DNA of 64,000 bases, taken from Pseudomonadota bacterium. GTDB taxonomy: Bacteria; Pseudomonadota; Alphaproteobacteria; Caulobacterales; Aquidulcibacteraceae. Positions within the stretch are counted from its first letter, which is position 1. Each line of letters begins with the position of its first letter. Below the pieces are notes generated by a model. It saw only the letters and a program-made list of their open reading frames with translations. It did no database searches and was not told where the DNA came from. Position numbers and translations under genes: made by a program. The stretch is taken from assembly GCA_020161405.1 (NCBI GenBank), contig JAIUOD010000002.1:310001-374000 (forward strand), in the 5' to 3' direction. Positions 28,601-37,007 of the stretch are shown piece by piece.

Positions 28601-29236
28601 TTAGCCACTGATACCCGGTAGTAGCGGCACAAATCTTACGTCCATAAGGGCTTCTTCTTCGAAAATGCCGTCATCACGTAATCTATAACGCAATAATTCT
28701 TGTACGCTTCCCATACCAACTGGGGCAACTAAAATACCGCCAGTTTTTAATTGTGATAATAATTTATCAGGGCGGGTAGGGCAGGCGCAGGTTGAAATTA
28801 TTGCATCATATGGCCCCTGTTCAGGCCAACCAAGCGCACCGTCGGCACATTTGGAAACAATATTATTAAGGCGCAATTGTTCAAATCGTGATTGGGCAAT
28901 TCGCAATAATGGGCGGTAGCGTTCAATTGTGAAAACCCGCCTGCAAAGCTTTGATAAGATTGCACTTTGATAACCCGAACCCGTACCAATTTCTAAGACT
29001 TTTTCATGCCCTTTTAATTCCAAAGCCGCACTCATGGCGCCAACAACAAAGGGTTGGGAAATGGTTTGACCATATTGGATTGGAAGGGCTTGATTTTCCC
29101 ATGCTTTATTTTTGAATTCATCACCCACAAAGGCTTCACGCGGGGTGGTTTCCATAACATCCAAAACACGGGCGTCACGTATTCCTTGTTGGCGTAATGC
29201 CAAAATTAATTGTGCGCGTCCGGTTTGGCTATCCAT
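28601..29236 (-). CDS. pcm: Protein-L-isoaspartate O-methyltransferase
   Basis: 211 residues, the normal length. The SAM-binding motif VLEIGTGSGYQSAILS (about 78-93) is preceded by QPFVVGAMSAALEL, the substrate-loop motif that begins with the family's (T/S)xS(Q)P segment. It methylates isoaspartyl residues in damaged proteins to start their repair, in the cytoplasm. The start ATG 29236 overlaps the surE stop by one base (TAATG), so translation is probably coupled. surE-pcm-nlpD is a widely conserved stationary-phase cluster; rpoS is not expected in this class. Confidence 0.93.
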   Translation of the reverse strand: MDSQTGRAQLILALRQQGIRDARVLDVMETTPREAFVGDEFKNKAWENQALPIQYGQTISQPFVVGAMSAALELKGHEKVLEIGTGSGYQSAILSKLCRRVFTIERYRPLLRIAQSRFEQLRLNNIVSKCADGALGWPEQGPYDAIISTCACPTRPDKLLSQLKTGGILVAPVGMGSVQELLRYRLRDDGIFEEEALMDVRFVPLLPGISG

Positions 29237-30015
29237 TAAGCGTCATCCCCTTTAAATAGGAATTCTTTTTTAAGGGCATTTAAAACTTGGTGTGATGTTA
29301 AATCAATATGTAGCGGGGTAATTGAAATATGCCCTTCATTTATCGCCCGCAAATCCGAACCCAAAGGCGGGATAAAATCCTGATTATTATAGCCAAGCCA
29401 ATAATAATCATTGCCACGCAAATCTTCGCGTCTATCAAGATGATTTACATCTTCTTCACGCATTCCTTGGAATGTTGCTTCGATAATTGGCGTATTATCT
29501 TTTAATTCAGGTGGGAAGTTTACATTCATAACAACCGATTGCGGCCATGAATGTGCAATAAGGCGTTTTACAACATCTGCGCCATGTTTTTTGGCAACAT
29601 CCCAATTAACATCTTCACCAAGGTGATAATTAATTGATTGCGAAAGCGCCATTGATGGAATGCCCATTTGCATTCCTTGTACTGCGCCCGCAACAGTACC
29701 TGAAACAGTAACATCTTCGGCCAAATTTTGCCCGCGATTAACGCCAGATAAGATTAAATCAGGTTTTTTGCCTTTAACTAAATCCAAAACTCCCAATAGA
29801 ACGCAATCAGTTGGCGTTCCAGAGCATGAAAATCGTTTTTCCTTAATCTTACGCACACGAATTGGATCAGAAAGAGTAAGCGCCCGTGACATGCCAGAGC
29901 GTTCAATATCAGGCGCAACAATCCAAACATCATCAGAGATTTGGCGCGCTATATCTTCTAAAATATCAAGCCCTGGGGCATGTATCCCATCATCATTAAC
30001 CAATAAAATGCGCAA
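29236..30015 (-). CDS. surE: 5'-nucleotidase SurE
   Basis: 259 residues of the metal-dependent survival protein SurE. The N-terminal MRILLVNDDGIHAPGL contains the catalytic DD pair (residues 8-9), GVNRGQNLAEDVTVSGTVAGA supplies the phosphate-binding Asn/Ser set, and SGTPTDCVLLGV is also typical. It dephosphorylates nucleoside monophosphates and short polyphosphate in the cytoplasm. It is followed with a one-base overlap by pcm. No serS lies upstream; a 68-bp gap separates it from a small membrane protein gene. Confidence 0.94.
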   Translation of the reverse strand: MRILLVNDDGIHAPGLDILEDIARQISDDVWIVAPDIERSGMSRALTLSDPIRVRKIKEKRFSCSGTPTDCVLLGVLDLVKGKKPDLILSGVNRGQNLAEDVTVSGTVAGAVQGMQMGIPSMALSQSINYHLGEDVNWDVAKKHGADVVKRLIAHSWPQSVVMNVNFPPELKDNTPIIEATFQGMREEDVNHLDRREDLRGNDYYWLGYNNQDFIPPLGSDLRAINEGHISITPLHIDLTSHQVLNALKKEFLFKGDDA

Positions 30016-30083
30016 ATTTACCCCCGACTCATGAATCGGAATTTGGCTATCACTTTGCGTTAATTTTAGCTAGCTTTAAATCA

Positions 30084-30497
30084 TTAATTGCTAGATGTTT
30101 TCATTAAAGAATGGACAATTCCGATTGCAGTACTAATCAACACAAGATGAACGCCATCAAGTATGAAAAGCTGTAATGGTTCTGATGAGTATACAAAATT
30201 ATAAAGCCGCGCACCCAATGTAAGCAAAATGCCAATTGCAAAGCCGCTTTTCGCGCTACTAACAAGCGATTGAATATTAAGTGCATTATTTCTCTTTGCA
30301 ATTGCAAAAGAGATTACAAGTGGCATAATCCATGAAATCGACATGCGCCACATTTCACCTTTCATGCTTGCCTCTGTAACGCCAGTCAGTTTTTTCCATA
30401 AATCGGCAAAGATTAAACCGTAATATAATGCGCCAATTAAATATGCTACAATTGCCGCAACCAAAACCCCGATAATTTTTACGCCCGCTATTTTCAT
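30084..30497 (-). CDS. DUF1761 family membrane protein
   Basis: 137 residues with about four hydrophobic helices (about 8-28, 51-68, 80-98, 108-128). The N-terminal region VAAIVAYLIGALYYGLIFADLWKKLTG is characteristic of DUF1761, a family of small bacterial inner-membrane proteins without assigned function. Start ATG 30497 has AGGGAGG upstream on the minus strand, a strong ribosome-binding site. It lies upstream of surE on the same strand (68-bp gap) and may share its transcript. No ligand or partner is evident. Confidence 0.75.
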   Translation of the reverse strand: MKIAGVKIIGVLVAAIVAYLIGALYYGLIFADLWKKLTGVTEASMKGEMWRMSISWIMPLVISFAIAKRNNALNIQSLVSSAKSGFAIGILLTLGARLYNFVYSSEPLQLFILDGVHLVLISTAIGIVHSLMKTSSN

Positions 30498-30634
30498 TTT
30501 TACCTCCCTATTTTTGCCTCACTATATTGTGATTTTGCCACTCAATAGCATAAAATCAAGTGAAATCGGCGTGTTACTTTAATTTAATGCCAAACTTGCT
30601 TTATCAATGGCTTCAATATCGCTATGGCGATAGA

Positions 30635-31213
30635 ATGCTCAGAAAATTATATGAAAAAATCCGCAATCTTGCAGGTTCTGAAAAATCAGAACCTGCATTG
30701 GCCATTGTCTCATTTGCTGAGGCATCATTTTTTCCAATTCCACCGGATGTTATGCTATTGCCAATGGCAACCATGCGACCAGAAAAAGCGTGGCGATTTG
30801 CGATTATATGCACTATTGCATCAATTATTGGTGGTATTTTTGGTTATGCAATCGGCATGTATTTAATGGATAATATTGGAAAACCATTGATGGATTTTTA
30901 TGGTTATAGTGACAAATTAGAACATTTTAAGCAATCATATGCAAAATGGGGCGCTATGATTATTTTGTTAAAAGGCCTTACACCAATTCCATTTAAATTA
31001 GTTACTATTGCATCTGGGCTTGCGCATTTTAATTTTGGCATTTTTCTTATTACCGCAACTATAACTCGCGCAGCGCGCTTTTTCCTTGTGGCGTTTTTGG
31101 CGAGAAAATTTGGCCCATCAATTGAGCCTTTCATAGAAAAACAATTATATTGGGTAACGGGAGCTTTAGCGTTAATTATAATTTTCGGTTTTTGGGTGGT
31201 AACAAAAATATAA
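30635..31213 (+). CDS. YqaA/DedA family membrane protein
   Basis: 192 residues from ATG 30635 (MLRKLYEKIRNLAG), the usual beginning of alphaproteobacterial YqaA proteins. Upstream in-frame starts (ATG 30587, an alternative codon at 30560) would add 16-25 residues, and none has a clear ribosome-binding site. SFAEASFFPIPPDVMLLPMA is the conserved re-entrant motif of the DedA/SNARE-associated superfamily, and KGLTPIPFKLVTIASGLA is the second. Several membrane helices follow. Relatives are involved in lipid flipping or envelope homeostasis. The gene is monocistronic, between the divergent DUF1761 gene and a convergent outer-membrane protein gene. Confidence 0.82.
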   Translation: MLRKLYEKIRNLAGSEKSEPALAIVSFAEASFFPIPPDVMLLPMATMRPEKAWRFAIICTIASIIGGIFGYAIGMYLMDNIGKPLMDFYGYSDKLEHFKQSYAKWGAMIILLKGLTPIPFKLVTIASGLAHFNFGIFLITATITRAARFFLVAFLARKFGPSIEPFIEKQLYWVTGALALIIIFGFWVVTKI

Positions 31214-31237
31214 ATTTATTAATTAATTCTGATTTAA

Positions 31238-31279
31238 AAAATAAATCCCCCGCAGTTAATGAACTACGGGGGTTTATTT
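31238..31279. terminator. Bidirectional terminator
   Basis: A long hairpin (arms 31238-31256 and 31261-31279, core ATCCCCCG/CGGGGGTT with minor mismatches, tetraloop AATG) with A-rich and T-rich ends lies between the convergent yqaA-like and outer-membrane protein genes. Confidence 0.88.
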
Positions 31280-31296
31280 TGTGAATATTTTACAAA

Positions 31297-31800
31297 TTAG
31301 AATTTATGAACATATGCAACGGCAAAATTATCAACGCCATCATTTTCTGTGAAGCGTGTATAGTCGCCACGGATGCCGTTTTTGTCGTCGAACATATATT
31401 GCGCGCCAACGCCTGCTGCAAAGCTGCCATTATTGTCTTTTACAGTTGTTGTACCTGATTTAGCTTGTGCCCAAGTTTCATGGTAACCAAGACGACCAAG
31501 AACGCTGAATTTCTCATTAATAGGCAATTTACCAACTGCATAAGCACCAAGGTCGCCGCGTTGTTTTAATTTAACACCCAATACAGTGTCATTTGTCACG
31601 CCAAAGCCACCTTCTGCTTCTAATGCAAAGTTTTTATTGAAATCTGCACCAAAACGACCAGTTACAGATGCTGTGTCAGTATCAGATGTGTGATGTTGGG
31701 TAACACCTGCATTGATATATGGTTTAGCAGTCATTTCTTGTGCAGAAGCTGCGCCAACAAGACCTAAAGATGCAATTGTTGCGATTACTAAAGTACGCAT
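31297..31800 (-). CDS. Small outer-membrane beta-barrel protein
   Basis: 167 residues from ATG 31800, chosen because GGAG lies eight bases upstream on the minus strand. The signal peptide is cleaved after ASA (residue 20). The mature part alternates beta strands (KPYINAGVTQHH, ASVTGRFGADFNKNFALEAEGGFG, FSVLGRLGYHETW, SFAAGVGAQYMF) and ends in Phe (AVAYVHKF), the BAM recognition signature. The size suits an eight-stranded OmpA-like or porin-family barrel. The role is unknown; adhesins and structural barrels share this form. It is monocistronic with a structured 5' leader (hairpin 31817-31859) and a strong terminator, suggesting high and regulated expression. Confidence 0.85.
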   Translation of the reverse strand: MRTLVIATIASLGLVGAASAQEMTAKPYINAGVTQHHTSDTDTASVTGRFGADFNKNFALEAEGGFGVTNDTVLGVKLKQRGDLGAYAVGKLPINEKFSVLGRLGYHETWAQAKSGTTTVKDNNGSFAAGVGAQYMFDDKNGIRGDYTRFTENDGVDNFAVAYVHKF

Positions 31801-31816
31801 TTTATTCTCCAAATTT

Positions 31817-31859
31817 TTCGCGGGGTTTGTTTTAAAGTTTAAAGGGGGAGGCCCGCGAA
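31817..31859 (-). promoter_or_regulatory. Hairpin in the 5' leader of the outer-membrane protein gene
   Basis: TTCGCGGG (31817-31824) and CCCGCGAA (31852-31859) form an 8-bp GC-rich stem 17 bp upstream of the start codon. Leader structures of this kind often tune outer-membrane protein mRNA stability or small-RNA control; that use here is inferred. Confidence 0.4.
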
Positions 31860-31884
31860 CAATCCTAATTTAAGGAGGGGGATT

Positions 31885-31962
31885 ATGGGTTTCAACTTTC
31901 CATTCTGTAATGTTATGCACGAAAATGCATGTGTGTTCAATAGGTTACACAATGTGGCGTAA
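31885..31962 (+). CDS. Possible 25-residue small protein
   Basis: A strong ribosome-binding site, AGGAGGGG (31873-31880), precedes ATG 31885, opening a 25-codon frame (MGFNFPFCNVMHENACVFNR then LHNVA) with two cysteines. It lies between the divergent outer-membrane protein gene and a hydrolase gene. It may be a leader peptide or chance; coding potential cannot be judged at this length. Confidence 0.2.
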   Translation: MGFNFPFCNVMHENACVFNRLHNVA

Positions 31963-32039
31963 ATGTGGCGATAAGCTGAATATAGCATGAATATGCCTTT
32001 TTTTCGCCCCAAGCCTATCAAAAAATTTATGTAAAACCT

Positions 32040-32963
32040 TTGCTGATTGATAGATATCCAAAAACAAATAACTATATATATGCGTCTAAGGAGTGCTATT
32101 CGGTGGACATAAATTTTGATGATTCTGTGATTATAGATTCAAATAATGAAAGGCTTCATTTTTCGCACTGGGGTTTTGAAAAATGCGGTTTTGAAAATAA
32201 TCCAAATTCCATAATATTGGCACTTCATGGAATGAATGATTATGCAAATTCATTTAATCTAATGGGCCCATATTTAGCGCAACATAATATTGCTACCCTT
32301 GCTTATGATGCGCGCCATTTTGGCCGCAATGCCAATCGTGGCGGATGGGCGGGGGCTATAAATATGGCAAAAGACTTTATTGAAATTATCGATGCATTAA
32401 AAATAAAATTCCCTGATAAGCAAATTATTGTGCTTGGTGATTCTATGGGTGGATCTACGATTTTATCGTCTTATTTCAATAAATTGCGGCATAATGCTGA
32501 TAAAGTGATTTTGGTTGCTCCTGGGGTTTCTGGCTGGACTAATCAGCCTGTGATTTATCGAATGGGGCTTTGGCTTATGAATAAATTCATTCCCAAAAAG
32601 CAATTAAAGCCACCTAAAATTGCCTATAAAGTTATCAAAGCCTCTGATAATGATGAAATGCTTAATCAAGTTGGGCATGATAAAAATATGATTTGGCAGA
32701 CAATTCCATCAACCCTAAAAGGGCTTGTAGATATGATGGAACAGGCATTTCGCGCCGCGCCATATTTAGGTGATGTGCCTACAATGATAATGTTTGCAGG
32801 CAAAGATCAGATTATTCCACCGGCCGCCAGTAAGAAATTTGCAAAAAGATTAAAAAAGAAAATTGATGTTAAAAACTATCCTGAAGCCTATCATATGCTT
32901 TTACGCGATAATTCACGTGAAATTTACTTCAATCAGATTGCGCAATTTATTCAATGTAAATAA
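32040..32963 (+). CDS. Alpha/beta hydrolase, monoacylglycerol lipase-like
   Basis: 307 residues from TTG 32040; a later start (such as GTG 32103 at VDINFDD) is possible because the first 20 residues look non-conserved. The oxyanion-loop motif LALHGMNDYANSF (about 60-72), nucleophile elbow GDSMGG with S135, Asp in FAGKDQIIPP and His in EAYHMLLRD give a complete triad. The lid/serine aminopeptidase S33 region (YDARHFGRNANRGGW) resembles monoacylglycerol lipases and lysophospholipases. There is no signal peptide, so it is cytoplasmic or membrane-peripheral. It is followed by a methyltransferase-like gene 31 bp downstream on the same strand. Confidence 0.82.
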   Translation: MLIDRYPKTNNYIYASKECYSVDINFDDSVIIDSNNERLHFSHWGFEKCGFENNPNSIILALHGMNDYANSFNLMGPYLAQHNIATLAYDARHFGRNANRGGWAGAINMAKDFIEIIDALKIKFPDKQIIVLGDSMGGSTILSSYFNKLRHNADKVILVAPGVSGWTNQPVIYRMGLWLMNKFIPKKQLKPPKIAYKVIKASDNDEMLNQVGHDKNMIWQTIPSTLKGLVDMMEQAFRAAPYLGDVPTMIMFAGKDQIIPPAASKKFAKRLKKKIDVKNYPEAYHMLLRDNSREIYFNQIAQFIQCK

Positions 32964-32994
32964 GTTTTTAAAATATTTGGTGTAATTAGCATCT

Positions 32995-33933
32995 ATGTCT
33001 GCTGAAGCTGCACCGCAAAAAACAAATAAATTTTCCATGAAAGATGTGGGTACACGCTTTGCTGCGTGGTGGAATGGCGTTGAAGTTTCTGAAAAAACTG
33101 ATGAAGAAAACGCACATGAAGGCGCTAATCTTGAAGTTGTAGAAGGCGGAACTAGCGCTAAATCAGATGATAAAAATGAAGCAATTTTGGCGGCAACAAA
33201 CCTTCTTTGGGGAAATGGACGTACAAGCCCATTAAATGATAGTATTGATGATAAATTGATTGGAGAAATTGATTTATCAAAAAATCATAGGGTTTCAGTT
33301 TTTGGCGCTGAATCAGGCGCAAGATTAAAAAAAATAATTAATCATCAAGAAGTAAAAGTCACGAATTATGAATCGAATGCATTTTTAAAACAAAAGTGCC
33401 TTGAATTTGTAAACTCTGAAAAACGCGCAAAATCTGTTAGCTGTGAAGATTTCAACGGGTCACCTGCAAAACTGCCTAAAAACAAAGCTGATAGATTGCT
33501 TATATTCTTACGTGGTACAAGTGCAGAGGGCGCACAGGCACATGTTTTTTCGGCAGCTCGTAATTTAAAACCAAATGGAATTGGTTATTGGTTTGATTTT
33601 TTTGTTCCACAAAATATTCAAATTGGCGATAAATATTCCGCGCCAGAAGGCCGCGAATTTATTAGTGTTGAAGAACTTTCGGAAACTATGGACGCCGCAG
33701 GACTTAAGATAATTGCGGATGAGGATATTGGCGCTGATTTTTTAAACGGCTTCAACAAAAATCAACATAAAATAAAAGAAGATTGGGAAAATTTTCAGGC
33801 ACAATTAATAAAAGATGGTGGCATTGTTGCGGCAAATTTTGCGTTAACCCAAATTATGGGCTGGCGCGCGCGTTCTGATGCCTTGAAAATAGGTCAATTG
33901 AGTTTGCGCAAAATTGTCTTTTGTAAAGTATAA
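32995..33933 (+). CDS. Methyltransferase-like protein without a clear SAM motif
   Basis: 312 residues, not assigned to a named family. A charged, low-complexity N-terminal region (about 1-65) precedes a domain whose order of strands looks like a Rossmann methyltransferase: NHRVSVFGAESGARLKKII where the glycine-rich motif I would lie (degenerate GAESGA), ADRLLIFLRGTSAEGAQAHVFSAARNLKPNGIGYW as the motif IV/V region, and a sensible C-terminal LSLRKIVFCKV strand. The LLWGNGRTSPL segment near residue 70 is distinctive. It may be a pseudo-enzyme or bind another ligand. It sits between a hydrolase and a cytoplasmic protease gene with short gaps, so an operon is plausible. Confidence 0.55.
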   Translation: MSAEAAPQKTNKFSMKDVGTRFAAWWNGVEVSEKTDEENAHEGANLEVVEGGTSAKSDDKNEAILAATNLLWGNGRTSPLNDSIDDKLIGEIDLSKNHRVSVFGAESGARLKKIINHQEVKVTNYESNAFLKQKCLEFVNSEKRAKSVSCEDFNGSPAKLPKNKADRLLIFLRGTSAEGAQAHVFSAARNLKPNGIGYWFDFFVPQNIQIGDKYSAPEGREFISVEELSETMDAAGLKIIADEDIGADFLNGFNKNQHKIKEDWENFQAQLIKDGGIVAANFALTQIMGWRARSDALKIGQLSLRKIVFCKV

Positions 33934-33953
33934 TTTGGCCTTATATCATATCT

Positions 33954-34721
33954 ATGAATGATAATCTTAATCTTAAAATTTTAAACGCCACATATAAAAT
34001 TGAGCAAGGCCAAGAAACAGGTAATATAGTTTCTGGAACTGTTTGGATTGTACAATTAAGTCAAGCAGGTGAGTTTGCGCGTTATGCACTTGTAACCGCT
34101 TCGCACGTGCTTGATATGATGAAAAAACAAAAAGCAATCATTTCATGGCGCAAAATTGATGATAATCAAAAATGGGTAAAAGAACCAAGTGAATTTAGAA
34201 TTCGTGATGATAATAATCATCCGCTTTGGCTTACGCATCCTGAACGCGATATTGCAGTAATATGGATTGATCCACCAAGTTTTGCCAAACAAAATGCAAT
34301 TGAATTTGATTTATTGGCTGATGAAAAAACAATAAAGAAATATAATCTAAATCTTGGAGATGAGATTATTACATTGGGCTTCCCACGTGGGCTTCCTGCA
34401 AATGGTTTAGGTTTTGCGATTTTACGTTCGGGTAGGGTTGCAAGCTATCCCGTTTGGCCTGTGCGCGACTTTCCAAGTTTCTTGGTAGATTTAACCATAT
34501 TCCCAGGTAATTCGGGCGGCCCTGCTTATGTGGTTGAAAAAGTAAATAAAAACGGGAAATTTGGCAATGAAGAACATGCAAGTTTCGTGGTTGGCCTTAT
34601 TGCCAAACAAGTTAATTTGAATGATGAAAGCCTTGAAATTGGTTTAGTAATTCATTCAAGTTTTATACGTGACATTTTGCTTGAACTTTTAAGTGATTAT
34701 CACGATGATGCAATTGTCTAA
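33954..34721 (+). CDS. Trypsin-like serine protease, apparently cytoplasmic
   Basis: 255 residues with a complete chymotrypsin-fold triad: H51 in LVTASHVLDM, D99 in ERDIAVIWID and S187 in TIFPGNSGGPAY. The layout is that of S1/S46-type bacterial peptidases, but no signal peptide or membrane segment is present (it begins MNDNLNLKILNATYK), so it should stay in the cytoplasm. It has no PDZ domain, unlike DegP. Cytoplasmic trypsin-like domains often serve in stress response or defence effector modules. The neighbours are a methyltransferase-like gene upstream and a J-domain gene downstream (70-bp gap), which fits protein quality control, but that is inference. The start ATG 33954 lacks a strong ribosome-binding site. 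Confidence 0.8.
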   Translation: MNDNLNLKILNATYKIEQGQETGNIVSGTVWIVQLSQAGEFARYALVTASHVLDMMKKQKAIISWRKIDDNQKWVKEPSEFRIRDDNNHPLWLTHPERDIAVIWIDPPSFAKQNAIEFDLLADEKTIKKYNLNLGDEIITLGFPRGLPANGLGFAILRSGRVASYPVWPVRDFPSFLVDLTIFPGNSGGPAYVVEKVNKNGKFGNEEHASFVVGLIAKQVNLNDESLEIGLVIHSSFIRDILLELLSDYHDDAIV

Positions 34722-34790
34722 ATTTGATTAATCCCTATATGTTTTATTGGATTTATATATTTTATTGAATTTTGTATTTTGGAGTTTGTT

Positions 34791-35753
34791 TTGGCTGAAG
34801 ATCCATATTTAGTTTTAGGTGTGAAAAAAGGTGCGCCACTTGCTGAAGTGCGCAAAGCATATCGCAAACTTGCCAAAGAATTTCATCCTGACAAAAACCC
34901 TGGCAATAAAATTGCCGAGGAGAAGTTTAAAAAAATATCCGCTGCATTTTCATTTCTTGATGATGAGGCACGTAAAGTAAAATTTGATAATGGTGAAATT
35001 GACGCTGATGGAAACCCTTCATTTGCTGGCTTTGGCGGTGGCGGGTTCAAAGGCGGATCAAACCCATTTGGTGGCGGTGATCCGTTTGCCGCAGGTGGCC
35101 CATTCGCGGGCATGAATATGGGTGGCGGCGCAAGGCGCGGACAAGGCGGTTTTGGCTCGCCTGATTTTGAAGATTTTTTTGGCGATTTATTTGGTGCAGG
35201 CCTTCGTGGAAATATGAAACAAGGTAGCACAAGACCAAACCAAAAAGGCCAAGATATTAATTCAAATCTTGATATTGAAACTTTGGACGCAATTTTGGGC
35301 GCCAAGAAGCGTATTTCCATAAATGGTGCACAGGTTGAGATTGCAATTCCATCTGGCGTTGAAGAAGGCCAAACACTAAGGCTTCGCGGCAAGGGTGGTA
35401 AAGGTGTTCCCAATGGCGATTTATTGGTAAAAATCCATATTTTGCCTGATAAAAACTATTTAATTCAAGGGTTGGATGTTTATTCAGATTTGCACATTTC
35501 GTTAAAAGAAGCGATTTACGGTGCCAAGGTTGAAATACCAACCCCACTTGGAAATGTTGCAATGACTTTAAAGCCCAATTCAAATAGTGGTCAATTATTG
35601 AGATTAAAGGGGCGTGGTATTGCCAAGGGCGATAAAATTGGCGATTTTTACGTTAAATTGCTTATAAGTCTTCCAGATGGTGATAATTCTGAACTTGGTA
35701 ATTTGCTAAATTCATGGTCTGGCAATGATAAAACACCCTCTAAACGCGGTTAA
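34791..35753 (+). CDS. DnaJ-type co-chaperone of the CbpA class
   Basis: 320 residues from TTG 34791 (MAEDPYLVLGV), chosen because GGAG (34782-34785) precedes it; a TTG at 34779 would add four residues. The J domain (about 4-68) has HPD at 32-34, needed to stimulate DnaK. A Gly/Phe-rich region (about 70-140) follows, then the C-terminal peptide-binding domains (about 155-310) with DIETLDAILGAKKRI, GVEEGQTLRLRGKG and GQLLRLKGRGI. There is no zinc-finger domain, so it is a CbpA/type II J protein rather than DnaJ. It delivers substrates to DnaK in the cytoplasm. The glutamine amidotransferase gene starts 11 bp after its stop. Confidence 0.9.
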   Translation: MAEDPYLVLGVKKGAPLAEVRKAYRKLAKEFHPDKNPGNKIAEEKFKKISAAFSFLDDEARKVKFDNGEIDADGNPSFAGFGGGGFKGGSNPFGGGDPFAAGGPFAGMNMGGGARRGQGGFGSPDFEDFFGDLFGAGLRGNMKQGSTRPNQKGQDINSNLDIETLDAILGAKKRISINGAQVEIAIPSGVEEGQTLRLRGKGGKGVPNGDLLVKIHILPDKNYLIQGLDVYSDLHISLKEAIYGAKVEIPTPLGNVAMTLKPNSNSGQLLRLKGRGIAKGDKIGDFYVKLLISLPDGDNSELGNLLNSWSGNDKTPSKRG

Positions 35754-35764
35754 AGTCTTGAATT

Positions 35765-36490
35765 ATGATAATAGATAATCGCCCATTAATTGGAATTATT
35801 CTTGATGAAAACACATCTAATGGTGGGCGTTTTTATGAAACGAATAAAGGCTATTTTCGCGCAATATATGAAGCAGGGGGCGCTCCAATTGGCCTTCCTT
35901 ATGAGAAAACATCATTGCAATTTGCCATTCAAAATTGTCAAGGTTTGTTATCAACTGGTGCGCGCATAAAATTCCCTGATTATGCCTATATTGAAGGCGA
36001 AAAAAGCACATCGCCATTTTCCGACAGATTTGAAATTGAGGCTGAATTAATAAAAGCCTTTGTTGAAGCTGATAAACCATATTTAGGCATATGTAATGGA
36101 ATGCAGCTTTTGGGTGCTTTAAATGGCGCTAAAATGACATATCAACTTAAGGCGCATCAGAAGGGAAATATTGCCCATGATGACAAACAAACCCGCCATA
36201 AAGTTGAAATAATCCCAAATACTCATTTGCACCAAATCCTTAAAGCGAGTGAAATCACAACTAATTCCCACCATAGCGAAGCGATTTTGCAAGTTAGCGA
36301 TAATATTTCAATAAGTGCCTATGCTTCTGATGGGACAATTGAAGCTATTGAAATTAAAGGCAAAAAATTTGCAATCGGTGTTCAATGGCACCCAGAATTA
36401 ATGTGGCCAATTCCACAGGGCGAGCATGACGAAAATTCGATTAACTATATTAAGAAATTATTTTGTGAATTCATTCGCTATTGTAACTGA
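35765..36490 (+). CDS. Class I glutamine amidotransferase-like hydrolase (peptidase C26, PuuD-like)
   Basis: 241 residues of the gamma-glutamyl hydrolase family, which includes PuuD (gamma-glutamyl-GABA hydrolase). The nucleophile is C110 in LGICNGMQLL, with the His-Glu pair H209/E211 in GVQWHPELMW; RGGRFYETNKGY near the start is replaced here by NGGRFYETNKGY. It cleaves gamma-glutamyl amide bonds, possibly of polyamine or folate derivatives; the substrate is open. No puu genes are adjacent. The gene follows the J-domain gene with an 11-bp gap and is preceded by a weak ribosome-binding site. An A/T-rich imperfect hairpin at 36487-36513 overlaps its stop. Confidence 0.83.
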   Translation: MIIDNRPLIGIILDENTSNGGRFYETNKGYFRAIYEAGGAPIGLPYEKTSLQFAIQNCQGLLSTGARIKFPDYAYIEGEKSTSPFSDRFEIEAELIKAFVEADKPYLGICNGMQLLGALNGAKMTYQLKAHQKGNIAHDDKQTRHKVEIIPNTHLHQILKASEITTNSHHSEAILQVSDNISISAYASDGTIEAIEIKGKKFAIGVQWHPELMWPIPQGEHDENSINYIKKLFCEFIRYCN

Positions 36491-36665
36491 AAAAATTCAC
36501 TTTAATTTTTCAGAAATGCCGTTATATCACTGAATTGATTAGAAAACTTTACATGAAAATATTGCAAAATGTGTAAATTACTTTAATCATAAATAAAGCA
36601 AAGATGAATAAAATATCCTATTGCCCATTCAAATTGTGTTCATCCAAAATAAGTATAAGAGAATT

Positions 36666-37007
36666 ATGAAAAAACTTTTCGCGTTCATCTTTGTCTCACT
36701 ATTAGCTTTTGCAAATAATGCACAAGCAAAGCCAAGCTTTAAATTTGGTGGTAATAATAGTGCAACGCACATGGGTTTTGCCCAAGATAAAATTATGGTT
36801 GCTGATAATGGCCGGGTTCTATCGCTTAGGGATGTTGCGCAAATTATCAATTCCCAAGTTCCTGGCAGCGTTCTTGACGCGCAAGGGCCGGTTGATGTTA
36901 ATGGTCGCAAGGTATATTATGTTCGTTGGCAATCAAATCGTGGTGCTATCATCCTATTTGAAGTTGATGCGGAAACAGGGCAGATTTTAAGAAGGGCAGG
37001 CGGCTAA
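36666..37007 (+). CDS. Periplasmic PepSY protein, FeuN-like
   Basis: 113 residues from ATG 36666 (an open frame reaches 36621 but the ATG begins a perfect signal peptide MKKLFAFIFVSLLAFANNAQA). The mature protein is a single PepSY-type domain: GRVLSLRDVAQIINSQVPGSVLDAQG then VNGRKVYYVRWQSN and ILFEVDAETGQILRRAGG. PepSY domains are inhibitory or sensory modules. The gene overlaps the response-regulator start by one base (TAATG). In Sinorhizobium a small periplasmic protein, FeuN, encoded just before and overlapping feuP, negatively modulates FeuPQ; the same arrangement here suggests an analogous role. The FeuN match is by context and size. Confidence 0.75.
   Translation: MKKLFAFIFVSLLAFANNAQAKPSFKFGGNNSATHMGFAQDKIMVADNGRVLSLRDVAQIINSQVPGSVLDAQGPVDVNGRKVYYVRWQSNRGAIILFEVDAETGQILRRAGG

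Noticed and set aside
36487-36513. A/T-rich inverted repeat (CTGAAAAATT type) after the amidotransferase gene
   Set aside because: One bulged base, almost no GC in the stem and no T-run after it, so it does not qualify as a terminator.
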